Shown: one piece after another, positions 8,356 through 16,411 of the stretch
How positions within the stretch are numbered: position 1 is the first letter of the stretch
Layout: every line of letters begins with the position of its first letter
NCBI GenBank assembly: GCA_045632485.1
Contig: JAZQWT010000081.1
Span: 1 to 36,266 of the forward strand
Source: SIG575 sp045632485
GTDB lineage: Bacteria > Bacillota > Clostridia > Oscillospirales > Acutalibacteraceae
Length of the DNA: 36,266 nt
Reading direction: 5' to 3'
The notes under the pieces: generated by a model
The model's input: only the letters and a program-made list of their open reading frames with translations
Databases searched by the model: none
Told to the model about the DNA's origin: nothing
Made by a program: the position numbers and the translations under genes

Positions 8356-9374
8356 TATTCGCCCTTCATTCCGAGAAGTTCTACTTTGCCGTCGTATGAA
8401 GCCTGGCTTACTTTGATTGAATCAGTAATTGCAGCTTTGATATCATCTTCAGTTGCACCAAGTTCAACACTGTATTTTCTGTCGATGAAAAGATTTACAT
8501 CCATAATATCTGCAAGTCCGTCAACGTCAATACCGCTTTCAATGCCTTTTTCAGCATATTCTTTCTTAACGCCGCCAAGACCCATTCTCATCATCCAGGG
8601 AGCAACGCTGATAATCTTTCTGTCATCTCCCATACCTCTTGCAGCATAAACAATTTTAAGGAATTCTTTCCATGTCTGGTTATACATACTGATGGGCCAT
8701 GCTTTTGCACCTTTTGATTTTTCAGCTGCACCAACGATAACTTCAGCAACCTGACGAACTGTGAGCATTGCTGTACCGCCACCGGGATACATTGTGAAGG
8801 GAAGCTTATCCATTCTCTTAATCTGTTCGATAAGGATAACCCAAACAGGCTTTCTGCCGGGCTGTGTGCCGAAGATGTAGGGAAGTTCGAGAACTGCTAC
8901 ATCGAAGTTTTCATCTGCAAATGAGAAAGCAACTTCTTCCTGATCGATACGGCTTCTGATATAAGGATGCTTTGAACAGAGATCCATATCAGGGCGCTGT
9001 TTTGCAAGATATGAGAAGTATGAACCGAGGATAACTGCATTCTTCATACCAACTTCTTTACAAATGGGAAGAATTCTCTTAAGAGGAGCGATGTTGAATT
9101 TGTAGTATGCATCATATACAGGTGCAGGGAATTCAACACGTTCATCTATACCTGCTGCGAAAACAAAGCAATCGTAGCCGGTCATCATTTCTCTGAGTTC
9201 ATCGTCTGTTTTGTCGTTAATGTTAGCAAAAACGATTTCCATTTCTTCAGGAATAGGTGCTCCTACAGGAAGAGGGGGAAGTGCAACAGTCTTTACTTCG
9301 TGACCTTTTTTGATGAACAAATCTGCTGCAGCTGAGCCGAGAAGACCTGTTCCGCCAATCATAAATACTTTCAT
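8355..9374 (-). CDS. NAD(P)-binding SDR-like (epimerase/dehydratase) protein
   Basis: 339-residue atypical/extended short-chain dehydrogenase. The N-terminal Rossmann motif is GGTGLLG at residues 7-13. In the usual catalytic position there is YIRSR (Y-x3-R) rather than the classical YxxxK, so redox activity is uncertain; it may bind NAD(P) without classical catalysis. The ATG at 9374 is preceded by GGAGG (9383-9387 on the + strand numbering); the in-frame TTG at 9389 is too far upstream and inside the leader. The start lies within a perfect inverted repeat (9373-9405). Coupled to the nitroreductase downstream. Confidence 0.8.
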   Translation of the reverse strand: MKVFMIGGTGLLGSAAADLFIKKGHEVKTVALPPLPVGAPIPEEMEIVFANINDKTDDELREMMTGYDCFVFAAGIDERVEFPAPVYDAYYKFNIAPLKRILPICKEVGMKNAVILGSYFSYLAKQRPDMDLCSKHPYIRSRIDQEEVAFSFADENFDVAVLELPYIFGTQPGRKPVWVILIEQIKRMDKLPFTMYPGGGTAMLTVRQVAEVIVGAAEKSKGAKAWPISMYNQTWKEFLKIVYAARGMGDDRKIISVAPWMMRMGLGGVKKEYAEKGIESGIDVDGLADIMDVNLFIDRKYSVELGATEDDIKAAITDSIKVSQASYDGKVELLGMKGE

Positions 9375-9405
9375 TGAATTAACCTCCAAAAATTGTTAAT
9401 TCAAT
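9373..9405 (-). promoter_or_regulatory. Perfect 11-bp inverted repeat enclosing the ribosome site
   Basis: Arms 9373-9383 and 9395-9405 are exact inverted copies (ATTGAATTAAC / GTTAATTCAAT on the - strand) with an 11-base loop. In the - strand transcript the loop carries most of the GGAGG site and the AT of the start codon closes the stem base. It could be a DNA operator just downstream of the promoter or an RNA hairpin tuning translation. Confidence 0.6.
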
Positions 9406-9432
9406 TTTAAAACAATTTATATGATTAGTCAA
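9404..9432 (-). promoter_or_regulatory. Promoter for SDR-nitroreductase operon
   Basis: On the - strand TTGACT (9427-9432) and TAAAAT (9404-9409) are separated by 17 bases. The -10 touches the inverted repeat that surrounds the start codon. Confidence 0.65.
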
Positions 9433-10241
9433 GTATTATTTTCACTATTTGACAGTAAAGACAAGGCTTTTGTTGAAACTGATAACTTATAAAACGGATA
9501 CACATAAAATGTCGGAAAAATAAGCAGACAAAGCAGAAACCAGCCTGCAAAACTCATTTTCAGAAAAGCAACTTCAAAATACCTTTTATCTATAATTTTT
9601 CCGCTGAGCAAAAGCACATCTCTTACTCTGCAGAAATCGTTTTCGTAATAAAGGAACGGTGCTAAAAAATATTTTTGCGAAAAAACAAATGAAAAGAAAA
9701 AAGAGCAGATAAACAGTACTGCCGTACCTACTGACAATACAAACAGAAGGTTTCTGCCAATCCCCTCTTTCAGCGCATAAGAAATATATGCCGAAAGCAC
9801 GATTGCAGGGACAGAAAACAGGAAGAATATCAGGAGTTTTCTCAAGTGTACCGACAGAACAAATTTTATTGAATAAAATACTTTTCTTCCTCTGTAAAAG
9901 CTGAAAAGTTTTTTAACAGACAAGCGGTTTTTCTTTGCATTTTCATAAAACCAGATATCACCCCCGAATTTGAACGGTGCAAGGAAAAGATAAGACAGTA
10001 TTCCGAAAAAAGAAAAAATAATAATTTCACCTGAAAATGAAGGCAGAAACGATATTTTAAAATTGAAATCTGTTCTGTTGAGTATCAGATGCGTAATCAC
10101 ATATGAATTATCTAAGACAATATAAAGCAAAACCGTTATTGACAACACCAACGCCATTTTTGTGTATTGGTCCAGCATATTTGCTTTTGAATATATTTTT
10201 ATCCTGCCGTTTATATGAACCACTCCTTTTATGGATTTCAA
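9429..10241 (-). CDS. Multi-pass membrane protein of unknown function
   Basis: I do not recognise this 270-residue (as called) protein. Hydrophobic segments lie at about residues 29-45, 70-92, 130-160, 162-190 and 225-250, with basic loops between; the layout recalls DUF975-like integral membrane proteins but I cannot assign a family. The start is uncertain. The longest frame begins with TTG at 10241, which has no ribosome site. A strong AAAAGGAG (10230-10223) lies inside the frame, but 8 bases after it the in-frame codon is ATA at 10214, not ATG; the first ATG is at codon 22 and has no ribosome site. No terminator separates its end from the promoter of the SDR gene. Confidence 0.65.
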   Translation of the reverse strand: MKSIKGVVHINGRIKIYSKANMLDQYTKMALVLSITVLLYIVLDNSYVITHLILNRTDFNFKISFLPSFSGEIIIFSFFGILSYLFLAPFKFGGDIWFYENAKKNRLSVKKLFSFYRGRKVFYSIKFVLSVHLRKLLIFFLFSVPAIVLSAYISYALKEGIGRNLLFVLSVGTAVLFICSFFFSFVFSQKYFLAPFLYYENDFCRVRDVLLLSGKIIDKRYFEVAFLKMSFAGWFLLCLLIFPTFYVYPFYKLSVSTKALSLLSNSENNT

Positions 10242-10307
10242 GGTAATTATCGGATATTTTATACTGTTTTATTCATAAAAATTTTGCAAAAAATATGCAG
10301 ATTAATC

Positions 10308-10336
10308 TTGCTCTTTTAATTGAAAAATGGTACAAT
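10308..10336 (+). promoter_or_regulatory. Promoter for GDPD-like/serine hydrolase operon
   Basis: TTGCTC (10308-10313), 17-base spacer, TACAAT (10331-10336), about 34 bases before the start codon. Confidence 0.55.
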
Positions 10337-10369
10337 ATATGATTGAAATAATATATAATGGAGAAGTTT

Positions 10370-11584
10370 ATGAGAAAAATTACTGTGTTTTCAATAACCC
10401 TTATTCTGATGATGTCATTATTCTGCAGTATCAGTGCAGGTGCTGCTGACTATACTAAATCAAAAGAGGATGTTTTTGCTGTTTCAAGAGGCGGTGATAC
10501 AACAGAATTTCCGCAGAATTCCCTTGAAGCCGTAACTGCCTGCCTTGACCTTAAAATTGACGGAATTTCCGCAACAGCAAAGCTGACTAAAGACGGCAGA
10601 GTTGTACTTTTTGAAAGCGACAGTACAAAAAATATGTGCGTTGATAAAAACGGAAAGCCGGTTGATAAAAAAATTTCAGAAACCGAATACAAAACTCTTT
10701 CTTCCTTTTATCTCCTCTCATCGTCTGAAGTAAATACTGCACACAAAACAGAATCAAAAATCCTGCTTTTGTCTGACGCACTCAAGGCGATGGATAAAAA
10801 GATGATTCTGTTTATTGACTGTGACAGTAATGTAATCAACGAAGCATATGATATAGTACAGAAAAACGGATATATTGACTTCGTTGTTTTCAGATGCAGA
10901 GATATGAAAAAAGATGATTTATCAAACTGGGCATCGTCAAAAACAGAAAAGCCTGAAATTATCGCATCTTACAACGGCAACGTAATTTTTTCTGCAGTAA
11001 GCACTTATAACTTTACAAAAGAAAACAATCTGTATGCCTGTGAATTTACAACAAAAAATCTTTACGGTGTGATTTATAACGAATTTTTCACAAACCGTTT
11101 TAAAAACACTAAAGTAATTGCTCCCGTATATAATAGTGACCTTGGCGGCAAACGTCCTGACAGCGTAAAGGGCTGGGAAGACCTTCTTAACCGCGGTTAC
11201 AATGTTATAGAAACTGCTAATGCAAGAGAGTTTTCTTCATACATCACACTTATAGAGGAAAGCCGTCTTTCTCTTGAAAAAATCTATAATGATTTTGAAA
11301 AAACTGATTTATCATTGTTTTCTGAATCAAGCACAAAAGATTTTGTAAAACATATGAAAGCTGCAGAAGAAATAATACTCGGAAAGAAAACCGCTTCTGC
11401 ATCCGAAATAAATGAATGTATCGAAAGCATTAAACTTTCAGCAAGCGAATTTGAGAAAACAAGCGGAGATAACAACAGCGATTTTTCAGTAACTCCCTTA
11501 AAGATTTTCTGGATTGCTTTTGCTCTGGCTTTGTTTGCATCCTCACAGATTTATATTTTTAAAAAGACTAAAAAATCAAAATAA
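10370..11584 (+). CDS. Secreted, membrane-anchored GDPD-fold protein lacking catalytic residues
   Basis: 404 residues. A signal peptide (1-25, cleavage near SAGA-AD) is followed by a region that follows the glycerophosphodiester phosphodiesterase pattern, then a helical linker and one C-terminal transmembrane helix (about 374-395) with a KKTKKSK tail. The fold match rests on AVSRGGDTTEFPQNSLEAV and LTKDGRVVLFES at the start and GWEDLLNRGYNVIETANAREF near the end. The catalytic residues of the family are replaced: HR is S39-R40, PENT is PQNS, E-L-D is S67-A-T69, and the HD pair is F81-E82. It is therefore probably a surface-anchored binding protein and not an enzyme. ATG at 10370 has GGAG six bases upstream; the earlier ATG at 10358 overlaps that site. 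In an operon with the serine hydrolase 23 bases downstream. Confidence 0.75.
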   Translation: MRKITVFSITLILMMSLFCSISAGAADYTKSKEDVFAVSRGGDTTEFPQNSLEAVTACLDLKIDGISATAKLTKDGRVVLFESDSTKNMCVDKNGKPVDKKISETEYKTLSSFYLLSSSEVNTAHKTESKILLLSDALKAMDKKMILFIDCDSNVINEAYDIVQKNGYIDFVVFRCRDMKKDDLSNWASSKTEKPEIIASYNGNVIFSAVSTYNFTKENNLYACEFTTKNLYGVIYNEFFTNRFKNTKVIAPVYNSDLGGKRPDSVKGWEDLLNRGYNVIETANAREFSSYITLIEESRLSLEKIYNDFEKTDLSLFSESSTKDFVKHMKAAEEIILGKKTASASEINECIESIKLSASEFEKTSGDNNSDFSVTPLKIFWIAFALALFASSQIYIFKKTKKSK

Positions 11585-11607
11585 AAATAATTCACGGAGG
11601 GATTTTT

Positions 11608-13218
11608 ATGGCAACAGAAAGAATACCAAAGCTTAAACGAGCATCTTTCCCCGAAGAAGTAGGCGTATCATCTGAAGCGATAAAAAACATTATTGATGAA
11701 TTTAAAAACAACGATGTGGAAGTACACAGTCTGATGATTCTCAGACACGGCAAAGTGGCTTTCGAATCATGGGCATCCCCTTTCACACCTGATATGCCTC
11801 ACATTATGTATTCGGTAAGCAAAAGCTTCACTTCAACGGCTATCGGTTTTGCTATTGAAGAAGGTCTTCTTTCACTTGATACAAAAGTAATTGACATTTT
11901 CCCCGAATACAATGATGAAGATGACGAAAATCTTCAGAAGCTTACAGTTTTTCACTTGCTTACAATGACCGCAGGTAAAATGGTAAGCCCTATGACTGAC
12001 AAAACTAAAAATCAGTGGCTTCGCGATTTCTTCACTTCCTCCTGGGGCTTTGCTCCCGGCGAAGGATGGGAATATATCAGTGAAAACCAGTATGTGCTTT
12101 CTGCAATCATCAAAAAAATCACAGGAAACACGTTGAGAGAATATCTCGCTCCCAGACTTTTCAAGCCTCTCGGTATAAGAGAAAATCCCTACTGGGAAGC
12201 TGACGGCAACGGCATTGAAGCCGGCGGTTGGGGACTTTTTATAACAACGGAAGAGCTTGCAAACTTTACACAATGCTGTCTTGACGGCGGTAAATTCAGA
12301 AGCAAACGTGTTATTCCGAAAAAATGGGTTGAGTATGCAACTTCTTCACTTGTACAGAATACAGGTGCTTTCGGCAGTACAGATCCTGATGTAGTTTCAG
12401 GCTACGGTGCTTGTTTCTGGAAAAACGGTGAAAACAGAGGTTACCGTGCAGATGGTATGTTCTCACAGTTTGGTATGGTATTTGATGAATATGACGCTTG
12501 TCTTATTCTCACCTCCTGTGAAATTGATGAACAACGTCCGCGTGATTGCATCTGGAAACACTTCGACAAACTTTTCATTAACGAAGAAACAAAATCTGAA
12601 ATTGAAGAGCTCCCCTCTCTTCCCGGACTTGCAGATTTACCTGAATCAAAAATACACAGCAAGTACGAAGAACTTCTTAAAAATAAAAAAATCACACTCA
12701 GACCAAATGTGGCTCTTGAAGTGATGAACTTCCCCCTGAGTGTTCTTCCTATGTACACAACATTTATGTCTACTGACAAGGCAGGTTATTACAACAACTT
12801 CTGTCTTGATTTTGAAGACAATAAATGCATAATGAGTTGGAATGAAAAAGAAGAACATAATTCAATTACATGCGGAATGGACGGCAATGTGGCACTTACA
12901 CCTATCCGCCTTGGCGGAGTTGATTTTACTGCAAGTGCATCAGCTTGCTGGATAAATGAAAGTAATCTTTTTGTATGGATAAGACCTTTGGGTGCTATCG
13001 GACAAAGAAGACTCCGTTTTGAATTCAGCGAAGACGGAACCGTTCACCTTTATTCATCAACTTCTCCCACACTTGACAAGGTGGCTGTCAACCTTTCTTC
13101 AACAGTTACAAAAGATATTAAACTCGACCTTGCAAAAGGTATTGTTACTTCTTCTTTTACAAATGTGGCTCCCCAGATTCTTGAGCCGAAACATAAATGT
13201 AAATTAGAAGACAGATAA
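11608..13218 (+). CDS. Beta-lactamase-fold serine hydrolase (class C/PBP4-like), copy 1
   Basis: 536 residues with no signal peptide, so probably cytoplasmic. The N-terminal beta-lactamase domain (about 15-335) has the nucleophile motif S69-V-S-K72 and Y156-I-S in place of the YxN motif, followed by the GGWGLF segment common in the family. The third motif region reads ADGMFSQFG. Residues from about 350 to the end form an extra beta-rich domain that I cannot name. Members act as esterases, peptidases or penicillin-binding-type enzymes; no substrate can be assigned. CGGAGGG precedes the ATG. It is the second gene after the GDPD-like gene. An equal-length paralogue lies at 34426, with its serine and lysine at the same numbers. 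Confidence 0.85.
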   Translation: MATERIPKLKRASFPEEVGVSSEAIKNIIDEFKNNDVEVHSLMILRHGKVAFESWASPFTPDMPHIMYSVSKSFTSTAIGFAIEEGLLSLDTKVIDIFPEYNDEDDENLQKLTVFHLLTMTAGKMVSPMTDKTKNQWLRDFFTSSWGFAPGEGWEYISENQYVLSAIIKKITGNTLREYLAPRLFKPLGIRENPYWEADGNGIEAGGWGLFITTEELANFTQCCLDGGKFRSKRVIPKKWVEYATSSLVQNTGAFGSTDPDVVSGYGACFWKNGENRGYRADGMFSQFGMVFDEYDACLILTSCEIDEQRPRDCIWKHFDKLFINEETKSEIEELPSLPGLADLPESKIHSKYEELLKNKKITLRPNVALEVMNFPLSVLPMYTTFMSTDKAGYYNNFCLDFEDNKCIMSWNEKEEHNSITCGMDGNVALTPIRLGGVDFTASASACWINESNLFVWIRPLGAIGQRRLRFEFSEDGTVHLYSSTSPTLDKVAVNLSSTVTKDIKLDLAKGIVTSSFTNVAPQILEPKHKCKLEDR

Positions 13219-13240
13219 TGCATTAAATATACATTATAAC

Positions 13241-13269
13241 TTGACAAAATCGCATAAAAGATGTATATT
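13241..13269 (+). promoter_or_regulatory. Strong promoter of the arginine operon
   Basis: Consensus TTGACA (13241-13246), 17-base spacer, TATATT (13264-13269). The heptamer GCATAAA occurs in the spacer (13252) and twice downstream (13284, 13304), suggesting repressor contacts through the promoter. Confidence 0.8.
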
Positions 13270-13312
13270 ATACGTAATAAATTGCATAAACATACCGTTT
13301 TATGCATAAATA

Positions 13313-13330
13313 TATGAATTTTTATACAAA
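13313..13330 (+). promoter_or_regulatory. Putative ArgR (AhrC) operator
   Basis: TGAAT (13315-13319), four T residues, then ATACA (13324-13328) differs by one base from the ArgR consensus half-site pair TGAAT-N4-ATTCA. It lies between the promoter and the argC ribosome site. Arginine-dependent repression is the expected role; the match is by eye. Confidence 0.5.
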
Positions 13331-13352
13331 GTATACAAAAAGGGTGAAAAAA

Positions 13353-14285
13353 TTGGCAAAAGTTTTTATAGACGGCAAAGCAGGCACAACAGGACTCAGA
13401 ATTTATGAGCGACTTGAAAGCCGTGACGATATTGAACTTATCACATTAAGCGATGAGGACAGAAAAAATTACGACAAGAGAAAAGAAGCAATAAATTCTG
13501 CTGACATAGTTTTCCTTTGTCTGCCCGACCCTGCTGCAATTGAGGCTGTAGGAATGATTGAAAACGATAACGTTAAAATCATTGACACTTCAACTGCTCA
13601 CAGAACAAACGAGGGCTGGACTTACGGTTTTCCTGAGCTTGACGAAGAAAAACTCGAAAACCTTAAAACATCAAAACGCGTTGCTGTGCCCGGATGTCAC
13701 GCAGGCGGATTTATCGCCCTTGTGTATCCTCTCATCAAAAACGGTATTATTTCCCCTGATACAAAAATCGCCTGTCACAGCTTAACAGGCTACAGCGGCG
13801 GCGGTAAAAAAATGATTGCAGAATATGAGGATGAAAACCGTTCACCTCTTTTTGATGCACCGAGACAGTACGGTCTTACACAACAGCATAAACACTTAAA
13901 AGAAATGAAAGCAATTACAGGACTTGAAGTTACTCCCATTTTCAGTCCTATTGTTTCTGATTTCTACAGCGGTATGGAAATGACTGTTCCCCTCTTTGCA
14001 AGTGATTTGTGCGATGGTAAAACTGTTGAAGATATTAAAAAAGTTTATTCTTCACTTTACAACAGTGAAATAGTCAGATATAAAGAAAGTATGGACGAAG
14101 AAGGTCTGATGAGTGCAAATGCACTTTCATTCAAAGACAGAATGGAAATTACCGTCTGCGGTAACGATGAGAGAATTCTTCTTATTGCACGTTATGATAA
14201 CCTGGGCAAAGGTGCTTCAGGTGCTGCACTTGAATGTATGAACATAATGCTGGGCAAAGAGCCTACACTCGGACTTGACGTATAA
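13353..14285 (+). CDS. argC: N-acetyl-gamma-glutamyl-phosphate reductase (type 2)
   Basis: NADPH-dependent reduction of N-acetylglutamyl phosphate to the semialdehyde, third step of ornithine synthesis. At 310 residues it fits the short type-2 AGPR branch. The N-terminus KVFIDGKAGTTGLRI is the nucleotide-binding loop of that branch. The catalytic cysteine is C115 in VPGCHAGG. The start is TTG at 13353 with AGGG (13341-13344) 8 bases upstream; the in-frame ATG at 13302 falls in the operator region and has no ribosome site. First gene of argC-argJ-argB-argD-argF. Confidence 0.93.
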   Translation: MAKVFIDGKAGTTGLRIYERLESRDDIELITLSDEDRKNYDKRKEAINSADIVFLCLPDPAAIEAVGMIENDNVKIIDTSTAHRTNEGWTYGFPELDEEKLENLKTSKRVAVPGCHAGGFIALVYPLIKNGIISPDTKIACHSLTGYSGGGKKMIAEYEDENRSPLFDAPRQYGLTQQHKHLKEMKAITGLEVTPIFSPIVSDFYSGMEMTVPLFASDLCDGKTVEDIKKVYSSLYNSEIVRYKESMDEEGLMSANALSFKDRMEITVCGNDERILLIARYDNLGKGASGAALECMNIMLGKEPTLGLDV

Positions 14286-14306
14286 ATGAAAGGACAGGAA
14301 AAAATA

Positions 14307-15518
14307 ATGCAGAATATTTCAGGCGGTGTTTGTGCCGCAAAAGGTTTTAAGGCAAGCGGTATTCACTGCGGAATAAGAAAAAATAAAACAAAACGTGACC
14401 TTGCTCTTGTATTAAGTGAAACAAAAGCATCAGCTGCTGCAGTTTACACAACTAACCTTGTTAAAGGTGCTCCGATTACAGTTACAAAAAATAATATCTC
14501 TGACGGCTACGGTCAGGCTATGATCTGCAACAGCGGCAACGCAAACACCTGCAATGCAAACGGAATTGAAATTGCAGAAGAAATGTGTTCACTTCTGGGC
14601 GATGCACTTAAAATTGATGCAAAGGATGTTATCGTTGCTTCAACAGGCGTTATCGGTCAGACACTTGATATAACACCTATTGCAAACGGAATCCCCTCTC
14701 TCTGCGATGAATTGGCTTACGACGGAGAAAATGCTGCAGAGGCAATTATGACAACTGACACAGTTTCAAAGCAGGCTGCAGTTGAATTTACTCTCGGCGG
14801 AAAAGTATGCCGTCTTGGCGGTATGGCTAAAGGCTCAGGTATGATTCACCCCAATATGGCAACAATGCTTGTTTTCATCACAACTGATGCTGCTATAAGC
14901 CCTGAAATGCTTCAGAACGCACTCAGCGAAGAAGTCAAAGACTCTTTCAATATGGTAAGCGTTGACGGTGATACTTCAACAAATGATATGGTATCAGTCC
15001 TCGCAAACGGTATGGCAGGAAACGAAATCATAACTGAAGAAAATGAAGATTTCCTTGCTTTCAGAAAAGCTCTCGGCACAGTTATGGTGGCTCTGTCAAG
15101 AATGATTGCAGGTGACGGTGAAGGTGCAACAAAGCTTCTTGAATGTGTTGTGACAGAAGCTCCTTCAAAAGATATTGCAAAGGTTGTTGCAAAATCAGTT
15201 ATCTGTTCTTCACTTCTCAAGGCTGCAATGTTCGGTGCTGACGCTAACTGGGGACGTGTACTCTGTGCTATCGGTTATTCAGGTGCAGACGTTGACGTAA
15301 ACAAAATTGATGTTTCTTTCCGTTCAGCAAAAGGTCAGGTTGACGTTTGTAAAATGGGCGCAGGTATTGATTTCTCTGAAGAAATTGCAAAAGAAGTTTT
15401 ACTCCAGAAAGAAATCGAAATCCTTGTATCATTAAACGATGGTGACGCTGCTGCTACTGCATGGGGTTGTGACCTGACTTATGATTACGTTAAAATAAAC
15501 GGCGACTACAGAACTTAA
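14307..15518 (+). CDS. argJ: Bifunctional ornithine acetyltransferase / N-acetylglutamate synthase
   Basis: ArgJ moves the acetyl group from N-acetylornithine to glutamate, so the pathway runs as a cycle, and some members also use acetyl-CoA. The 403-residue precursor self-cleaves before the threonine in the NMATML motif; here that is T186, giving two chains. KGSGMIHPNMATML is intact. The start is taken as ATG 14307, with AGGA 7 bases upstream; ATG 14286 abuts the argC stop and lacks a site of its own. The cyclic scheme fits the absence of argA or argE from the operon. Bifunctionality cannot be read from the sequence. Confidence 0.93.
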   Translation: MQNISGGVCAAKGFKASGIHCGIRKNKTKRDLALVLSETKASAAAVYTTNLVKGAPITVTKNNISDGYGQAMICNSGNANTCNANGIEIAEEMCSLLGDALKIDAKDVIVASTGVIGQTLDITPIANGIPSLCDELAYDGENAAEAIMTTDTVSKQAAVEFTLGGKVCRLGGMAKGSGMIHPNMATMLVFITTDAAISPEMLQNALSEEVKDSFNMVSVDGDTSTNDMVSVLANGMAGNEIITEENEDFLAFRKALGTVMVALSRMIAGDGEGATKLLECVVTEAPSKDIAKVVAKSVICSSLLKAAMFGADANWGRVLCAIGYSGADVDVNKIDVSFRSAKGQVDVCKMGAGIDFSEEIAKEVLLQKEIEILVSLNDGDAAATAWGCDLTYDYVKINGDYRT

Positions 15519-15531
15519 GAGGTAAAATAAA

Positions 15532-16398
15532 ATGAGCGAAATTGAAAAAATCTCAAATGCGCAGAGAGCTGACATTCTTATTCAGGCTCTGCCCTATATC
15601 CAGAAATATTACAACAAAATCATCGTAATCAAATACGGCGGAAATGCTATGATTAACGAAGACCTTAAAGCAGCCGTTATGGGAGATATGGTTCTTCTTT
15701 CACTTATCGGTATCAAGGTTGTGCTTGTTCACGGCGGTGGCCCTGAAATTACAGAAATGCTTCAGAAAGTGGGCAAGGAATCAAAATTCTACAACGGTCT
15801 TCGCGTAACAGACGAAGAAACTGCAAAAATTGTTCAGATGGTGCTTGCAGGTAAAATTAATAAGAGTCTTGTTAATCTGCTTCAGAATTACGGCGGTAAG
15901 GCTATCGGTCTTTCAGGTATGGACGGCAACCTTATTGAGGCTAAACCCGTTGACCTTGAAAACTTAGGTTACGTTGGTGAAATCACAAATATCAACACCC
16001 AGCCTATCCTCGATGTGCTTGAAAAAGGCTATATTCCGGTTATTTCAACTGTAGGCTGTGATAACGAAGGTAATGTGTATAACATCAATGCTGATACTGC
16101 AGCGGCTGCAATTGCAGGCTCTCTCGGTGCAGAAAGTTTAATTTCAATGACTGATATCGCAGGTATTCTCCGCGATAAAGACGACCCGTCAACACTTATT
16201 CCCGTTATTAACGTAAGCGAAGCACCTCTTCTTATGCGTGAGGGTATTATTTCAGGCGGTATGATTCCCAAAATCGAATGTTGCATTGAGGCAATAAGAC
16301 GCGGTGTTAACAAGGTTTTCGTTATGGACGGCAGAGTACCCCACTCAATTCTTATTGAAATCCTCACTGATGAGGGTATCGGCACAATGTTAAGATAA
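15532..16398 (+). CDS. argB: Acetylglutamate kinase
   Basis: Phosphorylates N-acetylglutamate. Amino-acid-kinase fold, 288 residues, with K34-Y-G-G-N-A-M and VHGGGPEI (67-73). The N-terminal helix before the core (about residues 1-28) is the feature that in hexameric family members forms the arginine-sensitive interlaced ring, so feedback inhibition by arginine is likely (inference). AGAGG precedes the ATG; 13 bases separate it from argJ. Confidence 0.94.
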   Translation: MSEIEKISNAQRADILIQALPYIQKYYNKIIVIKYGGNAMINEDLKAAVMGDMVLLSLIGIKVVLVHGGGPEITEMLQKVGKESKFYNGLRVTDEETAKIVQMVLAGKINKSLVNLLQNYGGKAIGLSGMDGNLIEAKPVDLENLGYVGEITNINTQPILDVLEKGYIPVISTVGCDNEGNVYNINADTAAAAIAGSLGAESLISMTDIAGILRDKDDPSTLIPVINVSEAPLLMREGIISGGMIPKIECCIEAIRRGVNKVFVMDGRVPHSILIEILTDEGIGTMLR

Positions 16399-16411
16399 GA
16401 AGGTTATAAAA

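Noticed and set aside
13302..13352. Upstream ATG start for argC adding 17 residues
   Set aside because: It falls in the operator region, lacks a ribosome site, and the added residues do not fit type-2 ArgC N-termini; TTG 13353 has AGGG correctly spaced.
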